A DNA stretch of 64,000 nt from Rhynchospora pubera. Its lineage: Eukaryota; Streptophyta; Magnoliopsida; Poales; Cyperaceae. Position 1 is the first letter of the stretch. Each line of letters begins with the position of its first letter. Positions 1 to 11,848 of the stretch are shown here, piece after piece. Made by a program: the position numbers and the translations under genes. Under the pieces are notes generated by a model that was not told the DNA's origin, made no database searches, and worked only from the letters and a program-made list of their open reading frames with translations. The stretch is taken from NCBI GenBank assembly GCA_028095005.1, contig CM051463.1, positions 3,890,295-3,954,294 of the forward strand, read 5' to 3'.

Positions 1-261
1 GAGGTGATTCAAAGATCGTTGGAAAGCTTAGGATGAGCTCTACAGTGCTATGGATTCTATTCAGTCATTTGTTTCTCCAAAATCCACCTTTTTATGTGAT
101 AATTATGCCTAATCCACCAAGTTCCTGCAAAACAAATGAAATTGCTATGGCAGTACCCAATCTTGCAAAATAAATCACAAAAGCACATTAAATATCATTG
201 GTTTTGGGTAGTATTTTGGTGTCAATTATGGTCAAAACGTATATATAAATAAGAGATATCA
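1..261. other. Unassigned left-edge sequence
   Basis: No coding region, RNA gene or repeat is recognised. The sequence does not match the remainder of the LTR that would be expected here if the left LTR were complete, so it is either host DNA, a later insertion, or a diverged LTR part. Confidence 0.3.
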
Positions 262-889
262 CTAGAGTTGATCGCTTAGTTGCGCGCATACGATCCAACT
301 CCATCAAGGGGCCCAAATAGATATCGTCACTCACTAAGTGAATTAATGAGGGACATACGGTTTTCTTGATGATTAGATTTTCCCCGCACAATTCAAGAGA
401 ACATAAATAAAGTCCGTATAGAAGCCCTTATCGGGAATCAGCGGTAAACAATATTTATTGAACCTATCCTCATGTGGAAAAGATAAACATCTCAAACTTA
501 GAACCAAAATCATAACGAAATAAACAATGACACATAACACAATCCATATGTTTATTTCGTTGGGTCAAGTCCTGTACTATGTTCCATAACATATACATAT
601 GCAATTAAGTTGGTAACTCTTTACCTATGATTTGTAGAACTTAATCATCACTTAACTTGCATACTAATCTTATATGATAATTAATGTTCCTTGTTAATTA
701 TCAAGATTATGGACCGTTTAGATTTATTATTGTCATTCTAAAGAATGATCCACAGAGATCCACAATTCAGATCCTCAACCTGAATGATCTGTCAATAATA
801 AACCTAGGAACAGATGATAAAATATCATCCAAAACATAAACTAATAATTGAGTCATTAAATTATTGACTTCTAGGACATAACTCTAACA
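262..889 (-). repeat. 3' LTR, shortened (element orientation)
   Basis: This segment aligns without gaps to 8184-8811. By eye there are six mismatches in 628 bp, about 1 percent. It starts (minus strand) with TGTTAG directly after the polypurine tract. Homology stops at 262, so only the first 628 of 1770 LTR bases are here; the rest is deleted, replaced or very diverged. Confidence 0.88.
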
Positions 890-900
890 ATCTCCCACTT
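890..900 (-). other. Polypurine tract of the LTR element
   Basis: On the minus strand AAGTGGGAGAT lies immediately upstream of the TGTTAG start of the 3' LTR. This is the usual priming site for plus-strand DNA synthesis in plant LTR elements. Confidence 0.8.
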
Positions 901-3900
901 GGCCTAGAGTCAATCAGTAGTGACTTCTAGCCAACGAAGAATTGAGAACATTGCCATATATCTACATATATACCTGTCTCGGACCTCAAAATAAATAATA
1001 CGCTTAAAGCTAGTTACTCATACGTCCACCACGTATGGATGCATAACTGCATCTCGTATACTGCTCAAGGTAGAGGTCATGCTAGAGTGTTCGATGTGTT
1101 CGCGAACCTATCCAAATTTGTTCGACCCTATATATATATACTACTATATATATATGTTCTTGATCATCATCATATGATATCAAGTGATATCGTTATAGAT
1201 CATATTTGAATCTCCAATGTAACATTGGGTTCTTTAGGAGTAAGTTGTGGTTCGAGATGCATAGAACCACAATAGCTCGACAAAGAACTCGATCCAAATA
1301 AAACTTCTTTTATTGCTTCACAAGTTGCTAGTATTTTGTTTTGGTGACGGAAACGGTTGTAATATTCCATTTAGAACACCTTCTAAATTTACAACACCAC
1401 CTTTTAAACAAAATATGTAGCTCAATTGTGTTTATATCAATCTTTTGAAAAACTAGCATCAGTGTAATAACTTTCACGAGATTTCTTTCATCTTAAAAGA
1501 TGAAACATTTTATCACTCTTTCTCGTAAGGTACTCGAGGATATCTTTGACTATCGTCCAAATGTGTCTATCTTGTATCCATTTGACAACTGTTTGTCATA
1601 TCCTTTGGATACTACACATTGGGGCATATGCATAAATGTGGCGTACACAATGAAACTCATATGAAAGAATGCTTGAACTATTTCATGCACTTTCTCGAAC
1701 TGAGTTGCAATAGACCGAGTTAAACACTCAAGTCATGCCATGTGACGTACAGTTAGACATCCTTTCTTGGAGTGTAACTTTCGTGTTTCTAGAACACTTC
1801 GTCAATATATGCATATTTGCTCAAACCTAACATCCATCATAATCTATCTTTATAGATTTTGTTTCCTAGGATTAGGTGATTTCGCCCAAGTTCTCATTTG
1901 AGAAAGCATTCTCCAAAGAGATCTCGACAATATTCATTTTCTTAATGTTATTCCCAATTAATGAATTGTTATCTTGAACAATACAAGTAATACAATTATG
2001 CTTCCACTGAATATCTTGTATATACAAGATACTTTTGACGAAGTTCAACTCCTTGACTTCATTGTCAAAACTTTTATTCCAATCTCCACAACACTTGCTT
2101 TAATCCATTAATGGATTCTTGAAGCATGCGTATGTTTTTAGCAATACAAAAACCTCGATTTGTGTCAAATGCACAACATCTTCCTTCATTCATTCGAAGA
2201 AGGCGATTTTATGTGCTTTCCCATATATCAATATATATGAAATACAACTATTGCTAGAATGATCTTTATTGACTTATACATAGCCACAAGCAAGAGGTTG
2301 TGCTTTGTACGTAGTCAACTAGTCATCGACTTAGACATAGCTACAAGCGAGAAGCCGCGCTTTGTACATAGTCGATTTGTTATCCATGTCGATCTTCCTT
2401 TTGAAGATCTAAACGTTCTTGATGGATTGCTCCTTCATGAACATCAACCAAGGTCTATACCTTGTTGTTATACATGAATTTTATTTAAAGATCATATGAA
2501 TTCAAACCATATATGTGGAATCGGATCCTTCCATCGTTTCCTTGTTTATCAACGGATTCTCATATGCTAAGTTTGAGAATGTCGTGAAGCCAATGCACCA
2601 AACGGCTTAGGCAATCAACTCTCGTTGATCTTTTGTAGGATTGGTACTTGAGGTTCATGAACTACTTCCACAATGATTTGTCGAACGAGTTCTTGACTCC
2701 TCATATATTCCATGAGTTTCTCGAACATCATCAACTCGTGAGATGGTTGAGTCCTCATTAGAAGGAGCGTATTAAACTTTTTTCACAACAACTTGTGAAT
2801 AAAGTTCGGCTCAACTCCCACTAAGTACCATGTATGGAGTGACAAGTTTCCCATAAGAGTACTTCTTGTAGTGACGCATAAACTATTTTAATGCTCACTT
2901 TACTCCCACTACTTCTTCTTGAGAATTTCAATTCATCAAGACTACATTATGATTAGCAACAACTACTTTGTTCTTATCATATTCGTGGAAGTAGTGCCTT
3001 TTAATATAAAGCATCCTACAAATATATAGTGTCTTATTTGGTTTAAGCTTAGAAGTCAACAATACTTGAAATAAGCTTCTTAACACCAAATCTTGAGAAG
3101 TATTATACTTAGAGATCAAAATCTCGTAAGATATCTTCCTCAATAGGCTTCGATGGAACACCATTCAGTGTAAATAATATTGTCCTCAAACATAATTCCC
3201 TAATACGAGTCGAATAAGTCAATTTGATTTATTATCGATCGAACTATACAAAATATTGTTCGATACCTCCACTCTTGGACACATTATTCCATAATGTTCC
3301 TCATGGAGTGAGTTGTGAAACTATTTTCATACTCTTTAGACAATATTTCAAATCATGTGACTTAACTATTTACCATGATTAATTGTAAGACTTCCATTTT
3401 TCTTGAAAGGTCTTTTAAACTTTACTCTTGAACTCTTTTGAACTAGTCAAAAGGTTCATACTTATACCATATCAAATAGATATGTTAATATCTACAATGA
3501 TCGTTGGTCAAGTAGTAAAGTATCAACAAGCTTTCATTGCACAAGTACTTATAGGTCTTTATACATCGATATGTATAAGTCCTAATTAGTTCACTTGTCC
3601 TTAAACCTTCATAGGTTAAAGGCGCTTTTGTCATCTGACAAACATGATTCGCATATCAATCGATTTGAAATCGAATTGAATTACGAGCTCTACGTTACGG
3701 AGACTCTCGTAATGCGATTCTCGTTTATGTATGTGACTAAGCGGTTATATATATAACATGAAAGTCAAATACTTTATGTCAAGTCTTACGCATCCTATTT
3801 GTCATTCAAAAATTGTTTATCTATTTCAAGCAAATTCAATCAAGATGCATGAAATCACATAAACAAATCCATAATTAAAGATCTTGTCTTTTACAAAACA

Positions 3901-6900
3901 TAATCATCCATCATCGAATATGAAATGGAGATTTTTTTTTAGAGGTTTTAGAATTAAGGTATGCAACCTTTAATTCTAAACAAACTCTTAATAAAGATAA
4001 CTCTACGTATTCAATGGTAATGATTTAGACGAACAAGTCATTTCCTATACGGAGTTTGCTTTACATCTCTCGAACATTCTCTTATTCTTCATTGCTAACA
4101 CATTTCGTCAAATGCGAGCATATGAACTAGTATCAAGTTACTAGTGTAAATTAGAGATAGTGAGATAATTTGAACGACAAATACACTTTAGGATTAGAAC
4201 ATTACTAATCGTCACAATCATGGTATTTCGGACAACCTTTCAAATGCCTCCCATAAACAGCAAATGAAACATCTCATGTGACGTATGGTCATAAATGAGA
4301 GTCTCGAAATTTCAACTCATACCTTGGTGAAGTATTTCTTGAATACTTAACTAATTACCTTTATGCAACAACAAGTGCGTGAAGAAGGTAATATTATATC
4401 CTTTATAATTCCAAAGAGGTCGTATGACAATATCAACAATCCTTGACATCGGAGATTAATATCTCTAGTTGTCAATTAGCTACTTAAATCTTTCGATTTG
4501 TAAGACAATGAAACGTTCATGTAACTTCTTATAAAAGAAGAATCTCTTGGTCAACTCATATTCTTTATACTCGATCATAAATGATGGAGTAAATATCTAC
4601 TTTCTCCAAGAACACTTTCTTGAGTAAGCGAATGAGAGCGTACGAGTTAAATCTAGTCCATATGAATTCTCTAATTCAAAGGTCTAGAATTTTGAATGAG
4701 GATATTAGCCATACGCTTTATTGAATAACTTTTCGCCAAAAGTCAATCAATCATCGCGATGCTACGTTCGGGTAGTTTGAGGAAAGTTTTGGGGATTGAC
4801 ATACTCAAGTTTCTCTTCACTAAGATCGTGTCTTAAGAATCGGTATTACTTCTTTAAGTAAATACTTTTAGAAACGAGTTTGTTAATTTTCAAAGATTGA
4901 TCGCAACAAAATTAACAATTTTAACATCTATAACAAAATCAATTTAAGGTCATATAGTTTATGCAATTGTTTTATTTATAATAAATAAAACTCCCACTAT
5001 ATTTATTTAATGTCTCTAATGTAGTAGGTTTTCCAAGATCCCTATTTTCGTTGAGATGGTGCTAGCGTCGGCGTGACACCAAAAACCAACTAGATAAGGT
5101 AGGTTCTCCAACCAATCATTCCATATGATTCTTGGTTTGTGAAATATCACATGTACATCCACAAACTTTGCCCCGATGTCCAATCCGATTAGAAAACATC
5201 GTTAAGTAACCTTTCTCTATTTGCTCCTAGTAAATCCGATTTACACCCCGACACGGATGATGGAACATGATGTCCCGCGTCGGCGAGAATGCATCAATGA
5301 ACGATCATACAACGTTAGAAGGGGATAGAGAGAAGGAGGGCGATTTAACTTAATCATGTTTTGTTTGGGACAATCAATTAAGTGACACTTGTTTAGTGGT
5401 CATGTAAGCATACACCCAAACCTAGCCTATGACAATTCATAGCAATCACAAGCAATCACACATAAGCATCTCATTATTGTGGGTTTGTATGGCTCCCGCT
5501 TGCATTAGTTTCGCCACATCCTCCATGAAGCAAAACTAATCTAATCCTTGTCCCTCCCACTAAATTCTATAAGGATCTAAATCCTATAAAATAAAGGAAC
5601 AAAAATTACATGTGAAAATATCCTACTCTCATCCTAGCCTTAGGGGCATGCAAGCCACACAAGTTACATCAAAAATTAATCAACAAATTAATTAATTAAT
5701 GACACCAAAGGCCGCATTACAAATATTCACACATGCATTCATTTTACAACCACAAGGCATTGAGTCTTGAGCCATACTAAACCCACTATCCACCTACAAA
5801 ACAAAGTTAGCACATACAAGCACTTTGTTTCCAATTAACGATTTTCAAGCATCTTTGCGATTTGTTTGCCATAAGTAAATTCCGTGTACTAATTCTCAAT
5901 TTTAAACAACAAAACTTGTTTAAATTCATTTAGAAAGTTCTTTCAACATCCCATAACTGAAAGGAGATCAAACAAGGAGTTTTCTAATTGTTTTCAACTA
6001 ATTTGAATACTTAGAAAAACAGTAATTTATTAAAAAACGTAACTAATGGAATCCAATAAAAACAAAGGTTTTAGGTCTCCAAAAATTCTCAAATAAATTA
6101 CTTAAGCTCCTTATCATAGTTGTTATTACCAGTAAAAATTTCAAGAAGAGATCTTAAACCATCTGGGAGAATCAAAAATGACAAATCTCTTACAAGTGCA
6201 CGAAACACCGTTATGAGATTTTCAGCTTATCCTCTCAACCATTTGATCTGTTAGACCACCTTCTAATCAGTTTTTATATATACAATATACATAGAAAAAC
6301 TTGTTTAGTCTATAGGCTAACTATCCATGAAAAGAAAACCACCAAGTTCAGTTCAAAAAGTTCGAGTTACATACTAAACAATCAACAAATTCTGTACTGG
6401 AACAAACTGTCGATCGAAATGTTTTAACCTAGTTGAAGGTCCAAACTTTCACGAAAAATTATGAAATTAATTTTATTGGAATCTAAACTCAAAATAGAAC
6501 AACCCCATTTAAACAGAATTTTTAAATAAGTTCTCAGTTGGTACAGTTTATTAGAACAATCGATTTGCTCAACAAACTGGATCTGACGAGATCTTCCTTT
6601 TCATACTTGAAAACCCACAAATTAATCTGAGTCATGCAACAATTTACACATGCTCAGAAAGAGCTTCAAGTCCTCTTTAAATCTAGCCATAGAACACTGG
6701 TACTTATATTCAAAATATAAATCTTTCAAGACATTCAAACAGGACAGTACGAGCAGAAACTGGTTCTGCGCACTGTCGCCATTTTATTCACAATAAATCC
6801 ATAATAATTCAGAAAACTGTGAATCCAACGCCAAAAGAATCACAATCCACAGATCTACAACTTTCATGTAGATGGAAAGATCTTCCAGAGAACCTATCAA

Positions 6901-7028
6901 AGCGAACAACGCGAAACAACACAGAAAATACCATTTCCAGACAGCAAACAAACGCATCATCTCTACTAATCCTTTAATTAGCCAATTTCTCTTAATTAAG
7001 TGTCAAAATAGCTTAAGTACGACCATGT
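901..7028 (-). other. Internal region of the LTR element, no coding capacity
   Basis: About 6.1 kb with stop codons in all frames at short spacing; the few 60-80 codon frames lack any known domain. The sequence shows no obvious tandem repetition. It is reported as the non-coding body of the retrotransposon, not as host intergenic DNA. Confidence 0.75.
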
Positions 7029-7040
7029 GCTCTGATACCA
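7029..7040 (-). other. Primer-binding site (initiator tRNA-Met)
   Basis: The minus strand reads TGGTATCAGAGC, the standard plant retrotransposon PBS complementary to the 3' end of initiator tRNA-Met. One base separates it from the end of the 5' LTR. It fixes the element orientation. Confidence 0.92.
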
Positions 7041-7041
7041 C

Positions 7042-8811
7042 TGTTAGGAAGTGTGTAATTTTCAAGTTTTAAGCTAATTACAATTTAATTAAGCCATCGA
7101 AACAACACACACAACGAATCGTGCACAAAAGCCAAGTTAACACAAAGAGAAGGGTGGATTTTTGTACCTCCCGCGAAATCGTATTCGCGGGGCTCGATCC
7201 TACGGCATAGAAATCGATGGCGTGCTCTCCTTCGTCTCCTCCTCCGTTGATGGCCGCCTTGAGTCCACCTAGAGGATTAACCAATCTCTTCTACCCTTGT
7301 GCTAGCAAGAGGAAGAGGAATGTCTAATCCCAAGGTATGCTCTCTTCTATTCAATTAGCCCTTTTAATTGGTGGAGAGAGTTTGTGCTCAACTCATGAGC
7401 TTGAGGTAGAAGAAAGGAGAGGAAGAGTAAAGAAAATTCTGAAATTTTCTTTCTTCCTTTGTGAATTTCGGCCATAGAGAGGAGAGGTGAGAGAAGATGG
7501 AAAGGAGGCTAGGGTTTTCCTCAAAATGAACCCCTATATATAGACCTCATGACCTAGTCTCTACCAACCTTTCACTTGGACAAAAATGCCCCTTCTTGGC
7601 CGACATTTTAAGTGGGCTTTAAGCCTTGGCTTAGCCCATTTAACCATTCCATTTATTACTCCTTTCAATTGACCTCAAATTGGGTTTTTATTTAACTAAT
7701 TAAATAATGACCCAATAGCTCAATTAATTTAAATGAGTCGAACATAATTAATTATTAACTCGTTAATAATTAATTTGGGATTAGCATATGCATTGATTTA
7801 TTTCTATATGATCCCTTTGACTTAATTAATTATAACGGTCCGCAACGCTATACAATTAATTAATCAAACTATCATATTTTTCGCAATACGCACTGTTGCG
7901 AATAAATAATGCACTGTTTGGTTAAAGCTCTATTTGTGTGACCCTTTGAGGATTTATGCTATGTTGGACATGGAAATAAGTCGTTATTTAATTCCAATAA
8001 TCATAAGCGGTATCTAGCAACACGTTATGATTCCCAATTCGCATAAATAGTGTACTGCTACATTATTTAAATCCTGCATAAGAGAATATATGTATTTCCC
8101 TATTTTGATTCTTATGTCTCACGATATCATCGTATAATCCAAGATAGGAATGTGTCATTCTTGCAGATTATACGTTTCTTGATCTAGAGTTGATCGCTTA
8201 GTTGCGCGCATACGATCCAACTCCATCAAGAGGCCCAAATAGATATCGTCACTCACTAAGTGAATTAATGAGGGACATACGGTTTTCTTGATGATTAGCT
8301 TTTCCCCTCACAATTCAAGAGAACATAAATAAAGTCCGTATAGCAGCCCTTATCGGGAATCAGCGGTAGACAATATTTATTGAACCTATCCTCATGTGGA
8401 AAAGATAAACATCTCAAACTTAGAACCAAAATCATAACGAAATAAACAATGACACATAACACAATCCATATATTTATTTCGTTGGGTCAAGTCCTGTACT
8501 ATGTTCCATAACATATACATATGCAATTAAGTTGGTAACTCTTTACCTATGATTTGTAGAACTTAATCATCACTTAACTTGCATACTAATCTTATATGAT
8601 AATTAATGTTCCTTGTTAATTATCAAGATTATGGACCGTTTAGATTTATTATTGTCATTCTAAAGAATGATCCACAGAGATCCACAATTCAGATCCTCAA
8701 CCTGAATGATCTGTCAATAATAAACCTAGGAACAGATGATAAAATATCATCCAAAACATAAACTAATAATTGAGTCATTAAATTATTGACTTCTAGGACA
8801 TAACTCTAACA
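7042..8811 (-). repeat. 5' LTR, full length (1770 bp)
   Basis: The LTR begins (minus strand, at 8811) with TGTTAGAG and ends at 7042 with CCTAACA, so it has the expected TG...CA limits with a short inverted repeat TGTTAG/CTAACA. The outer 628 bases are repeated at 262-889. A TATA-like site is at 7534-7542, placing the probable U3/R boundary near the middle of the LTR. Confidence 0.9.
7534..7542 (-). promoter_or_regulatory. LTR TATA box
   Basis: The minus strand reads TATATATAG followed within 40 bases by AAACCCTAG, a composition typical of plant transcription starts. It is inferred to drive the genomic RNA of the retrotransposon. No transcript evidence is available here. Confidence 0.55.
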
Positions 8812-9348
8812 CTTAAAAACAGTATTCTCTCCAACAGTGAGAAGCCCCAAAAACACACCTTTTATTACCAAGACTGGTTCTAGTAACCTCCATATTAATA
8901 TTTTTCATAAATTGATGAGAGGTGATTAGACCGGTCTTGATAGACGTTTCATTATGGCATTTGATTTTTTTTAACCCTTGGGGTTTCCATACGGTAACCC
9001 TCTTCCTCTCCATTTGGTTGTTTACTCTTAGCATAGAGGAAATGGGGCCTCCTTTGGACTTCCAAACTATTCTGGCACAGAATATCCTTTTTATCATCCC
9101 CTTTAAAAAGGCCCAAATATTGCAAGACTGGATTCCATCTAACCTGCGGCCCATTATTAATATTTTTACTCTTGTGTCGATGATTCTGGAAAGGTTTGGA
9201 AGTATCATAAAATCCCTGGCATCCCCACCCATACCTGCTGGAAACACACGGTGTATGTACACCATACAAAGAAAGCTCCATCTTCTTCGGTTCACCAACC
9301 AAAATAGGCCTCTGTACTACTTCCTTCATCTCTTCAGCACCATCAGAT
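8812..9348 (-). pseudogene. Possible downstream remnant of the DUF4283-type gene
   Basis: The segment lies between the Mutator-like element and the LTR element. On the minus strand two overlapping frames stay open for about 135 and 160 codons (8952-9348 and 8813-9298). Neither shows a confident domain. Its position and strand suggest it is the 3' continuation of the DUF4283 gene at 14754-15533, cut off first by the transposon and then at 8812 by the LTR element. This is inference from the layout; no protein homology is claimed. Confidence 0.3.
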
Positions 9349-9444
9349 GGGATCCGCATCCTCGACAGCCAAGTTTTTTGGTTGTACCGTCCTGTCCGCC
9401 AAAATCGACCCTCCGATCTGCATCCAAAGGTGAAAGCGAAAAAA
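9349..9444 (+). repeat. Left terminal inverted repeat of the Mutator-like element
   Basis: 96 bp, inverted copy of 14658-14753 with about 93 percent identity by eye. Immediately inside it lies pyrimidine-rich sequence with an AAACCCTAG motif near 9560, likely the 5' leader of the GRF gene. Confidence 0.85.
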
Positions 9445-9489
9445 CCTCTCTTCTAGCCTACCCGACCTGCCCGCATCACTTCTGAATAA

Positions 9490-9691
9490 AATGAAACCAA
9501 CGAAAAAAAAGAAAGCATTCTTCGTCTCTTTCATTTCGTTACCTCCTGAGGCTTGAAAACCCTAGATCGATCGAGCGAGAGATCAAGGTAGAATCGTTGA
9601 AGCGAGTCAGTAGATCAAGAGATAGACCACTTAGCACTCCAATCTGCACCTCTCCAAGTACCTTCGCCTCCTCTCGAAATCCTAGACAGGT
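9490..9691 (+). promoter_or_regulatory. Probable 5' leader of the GRF gene
   Basis: The stretch just inside the left inverted repeat is CT-rich, contains AAACCCTAG and ends at a possible splice donor (ACAG/GTTCTG). It would join the coding exon whose acceptor lies at 10316. No start codon-bearing first exon with the missing zinc ligands was found between them. Confidence 0.35.
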
Positions 9692-10316
9692 TCTGTGAAA
9701 TTAAACACTCCAATCTGCTTGCTTTTCTGTTGAATTGTTGTTTAGAAACCGTTGAATATTGAAATTAGTCTTTTGCTGTAATTTCTCTTTTCTGTGAAAT
9801 TAAACACTCCAATCCGTTTGCAATTTCTCTTTTTTTGGGTTTATTTGCAAAAAAAAAATTCTTTTAATTTTTCTAGAATAAATTAACATTAAAACATTGA
9901 AATTTATGTTGTGCTTCTCCACAGACAGAAAGTACCTCGTCAGAGCACTGATATGCAATACAATTGAAGTAGTTTCTGAAGTTTTAGTTTTAGTTTTTTT
10001 TATCTCAGAGCATTGATTTCTAGGACAATTTGTTCACTTTGGTTGTTTCTTTTACTGGTAGGAATTTAATTGACAATCAGTAGCTTGTTAAAATGTATTG
10101 ATATGCAAATAGCTAGTTAGTTGGTCTATAGATGGCAATACTAGTTGGTCTATAGATGAATGAATTCATCTCCAAATAACATATCACGCATGGTTTAAAT
10201 CTCGAGATAACATATCATCAAAGACAAATTTGGCTTTAAATTACCCTTTTCTCATTAGCTTTAATTTGCTTGAATTAGTCTGTTAAATTACCAGCATGTT
10301 ATTGTCTTGGTTGCAG

Positions 10317-10606
10317 ACACACCAAAAAATAAGGGTCGAGCTTTCTACTTGTGTCGACGATGTAATCAATTTGTTGGATGGCGCGATGATGTCAGCTTTA
10401 ATCCTACAGACCTTAAAATTAGATGTGATTTATTGAAGAAGCAATTAGAAAGGCAAGCGGATGAAGGTAAAAAACAATTAGATGAGAAATTTAAGGAACT
10501 TGAAGAGAGCTTCAGGAAGCATTTGGAAGAACTAAGGAGCCAAATAATTCAATACTTTATGTTATTTGGTATTTTTCTTTTGGCTATTGTAGTTTGTAAG
10601 TTGTAA
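10317..10606 (+). CDS. Partial GRF-type zinc-finger protein exon
   Basis: The exon begins after a TTGCAG acceptor and has no ATG at its head. Its first residues, NKGRAFYLC then RRCNQFVGW, are the second half of a GRF zinc finger (the conserved G-R-F stretch, two cysteines and the terminal aromatic/Trp segment). A charged Lys/Glu-rich coiled-coil segment follows (about 45 residues), and the protein ends with a hydrophobic membrane segment, FLLAIVVCKL. This order, GRF finger, coiled coil and C-terminal membrane anchor, is common in a plant-specific group of small GRF proteins of unknown role. The first half of the finger, with two zinc ligands, should be on an upstream exon that I cannot find, so the gene may be broken. 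It lies inside the transposon and may be a passenger gene. Confidence 0.65.
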
Positions 10607-11124
10607 TGTATTAGAAATTTAGCAATTGTATTAGATGCCTTGTAAGATGACTTGAGTTGTTGGTCAATGTGAAATCTAAGTTCCTATGATTTTCCTTTTT
10701 TTTTGTATTTTTCTTTTGACTAAGCACTGTACTTGGGCACCTAACTCTCAGGAATCAGAGGGTAAACAAGTTATTACTATTTAATTTGGATCTCTAATAC
10801 TTGCCGATTGCAGGGGTAAACAAGTTTAATTACTGTTGTTGCCGATTGAGTTTTGTTGATAATATGAAATGTGCATAATCTACATGTAAAATAGGAATAG
10901 CTATCTGACTAGGTTACAAATGATAGAGTAGTTACTTACTCTATCATTTTAGTGATGTAGTACTAGCTTCGCCAATGGTTACAAATGCCACTGTTCAACG
11001 AGAAGGAATAATATTATAACTCTTTTGTCACAGCGCAAGAATTTACCAGGGAGGGAACGTATTAGAACTCAATGAAGCCAACTTTCCACATCATTGAACC
11101 CAACGTATTATAACTCCTTTCCAC

Positions 11125-11165
11125 ATGTAATAAGTGCCATCAAATGTAATAAGTGCCATCAAATG
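11125..11165. repeat. 19-bp tandem duplication
   Basis: The unit ATGTAATAAGTGCCATCAA occurs twice in tandem in the spacer between the two convergent genes of the transposon. Confidence 0.8.
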
Positions 11166-11544
11166 AACCCAACTTTTCAGAGAGTATGTAAAACCCGAAA
11201 CCCATTACAATGTCATTTTCATTTCAGCCCCTCTAGTCATAGAAATTGCTATATTTGAACACACAAAAGCTATATCTATTTTGATTTACAAAATGTTGCC
11301 AAAAACTATACTTGGACACTATCAATTACAAAATGCTGCCAACAAAAGGAATTGATGTTAAGTTAGTCTAATCTTGACAAATTTCCAAATTGCTGCAAAA
11401 AAAAGGGAAAAAAATTAGTTAGACAAAATAATTAAACTATACTATATATCTTCAAATTGTTTTGAAATATTTGAATTAATTAAACTATACTGTTTATCTT
11501 CTAGGTCACCATAGCACCCAAAATGCTCCTCCATTATATCTTGT

Positions 11545-11715
11545 GACAAATTATTGCTTGGCCTATCATTAAGAAAAAAAAATTATTGCTTGACAAATTA
11601 TTGCTTGGCCTATCATTAAGAAAAAAATTAGATACAACATAAATATTTTGATGTTACTGGATTAGTATAACCAAGACCGTAGGTCAGATAATTGTTGCTT
11701 GGCCTATCATTCAGA
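11545..11715. repeat. Triplicated motif between the transposon genes
   Basis: ATTATTGCTTGGCCTATCAT occurs twice close together, and a near copy with TTGTTGCTTGGCCTATCATT lies near 11690. The array sits just downstream of the transposase stop and has no recognised function. Confidence 0.7.
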
Positions 11716-11848
11716 TAATTGTGATAGTTCCATTTACTGGTCCCAACCGTGTATTGCTACTGTATTAGTATAACCAACACACTGGATTAGTATTTCAGAT
11801 AGTTTTTATGCGCACTTTAATTAATGACTGAAATTAGTATCAAATAAT

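Larger units (their letters stand above)
262..8811 (-). mobile_element. Non-autonomous (LARD-like) LTR retrotransposon
   Basis: Two LTR copies in direct orientation flank about 6.1 kb. Next to the right LTR is a 12-base match to the classical primer-binding site complementary to initiator tRNA-Met, and next to the left LTR is a purine-rich tract; both are on the minus strand, so the element reads right to left. The internal part (901-7028) has no open frame above about 80 codons and no recognisable gag, protease, integrase or reverse transcriptase. That pattern fits large retrotransposon derivatives, which are mobilised by enzymes of another element. The PBS and the form of the polypurine tract are common among Copia elements, but superfamily cannot be fixed without coding sequence. 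A degraded autonomous element is the alternative, but the near-identity of the LTRs argues against long decay. Confidence 0.85.

Noticed and set aside
8922..9485. 187-codon plus-strand frame across the left Mutator-type repeat
   Set aside because: It overlaps open minus-strand frames and the terminal inverted repeat, and shows no domain. The same residues appear from the right repeat only because the repeats are inverted copies.
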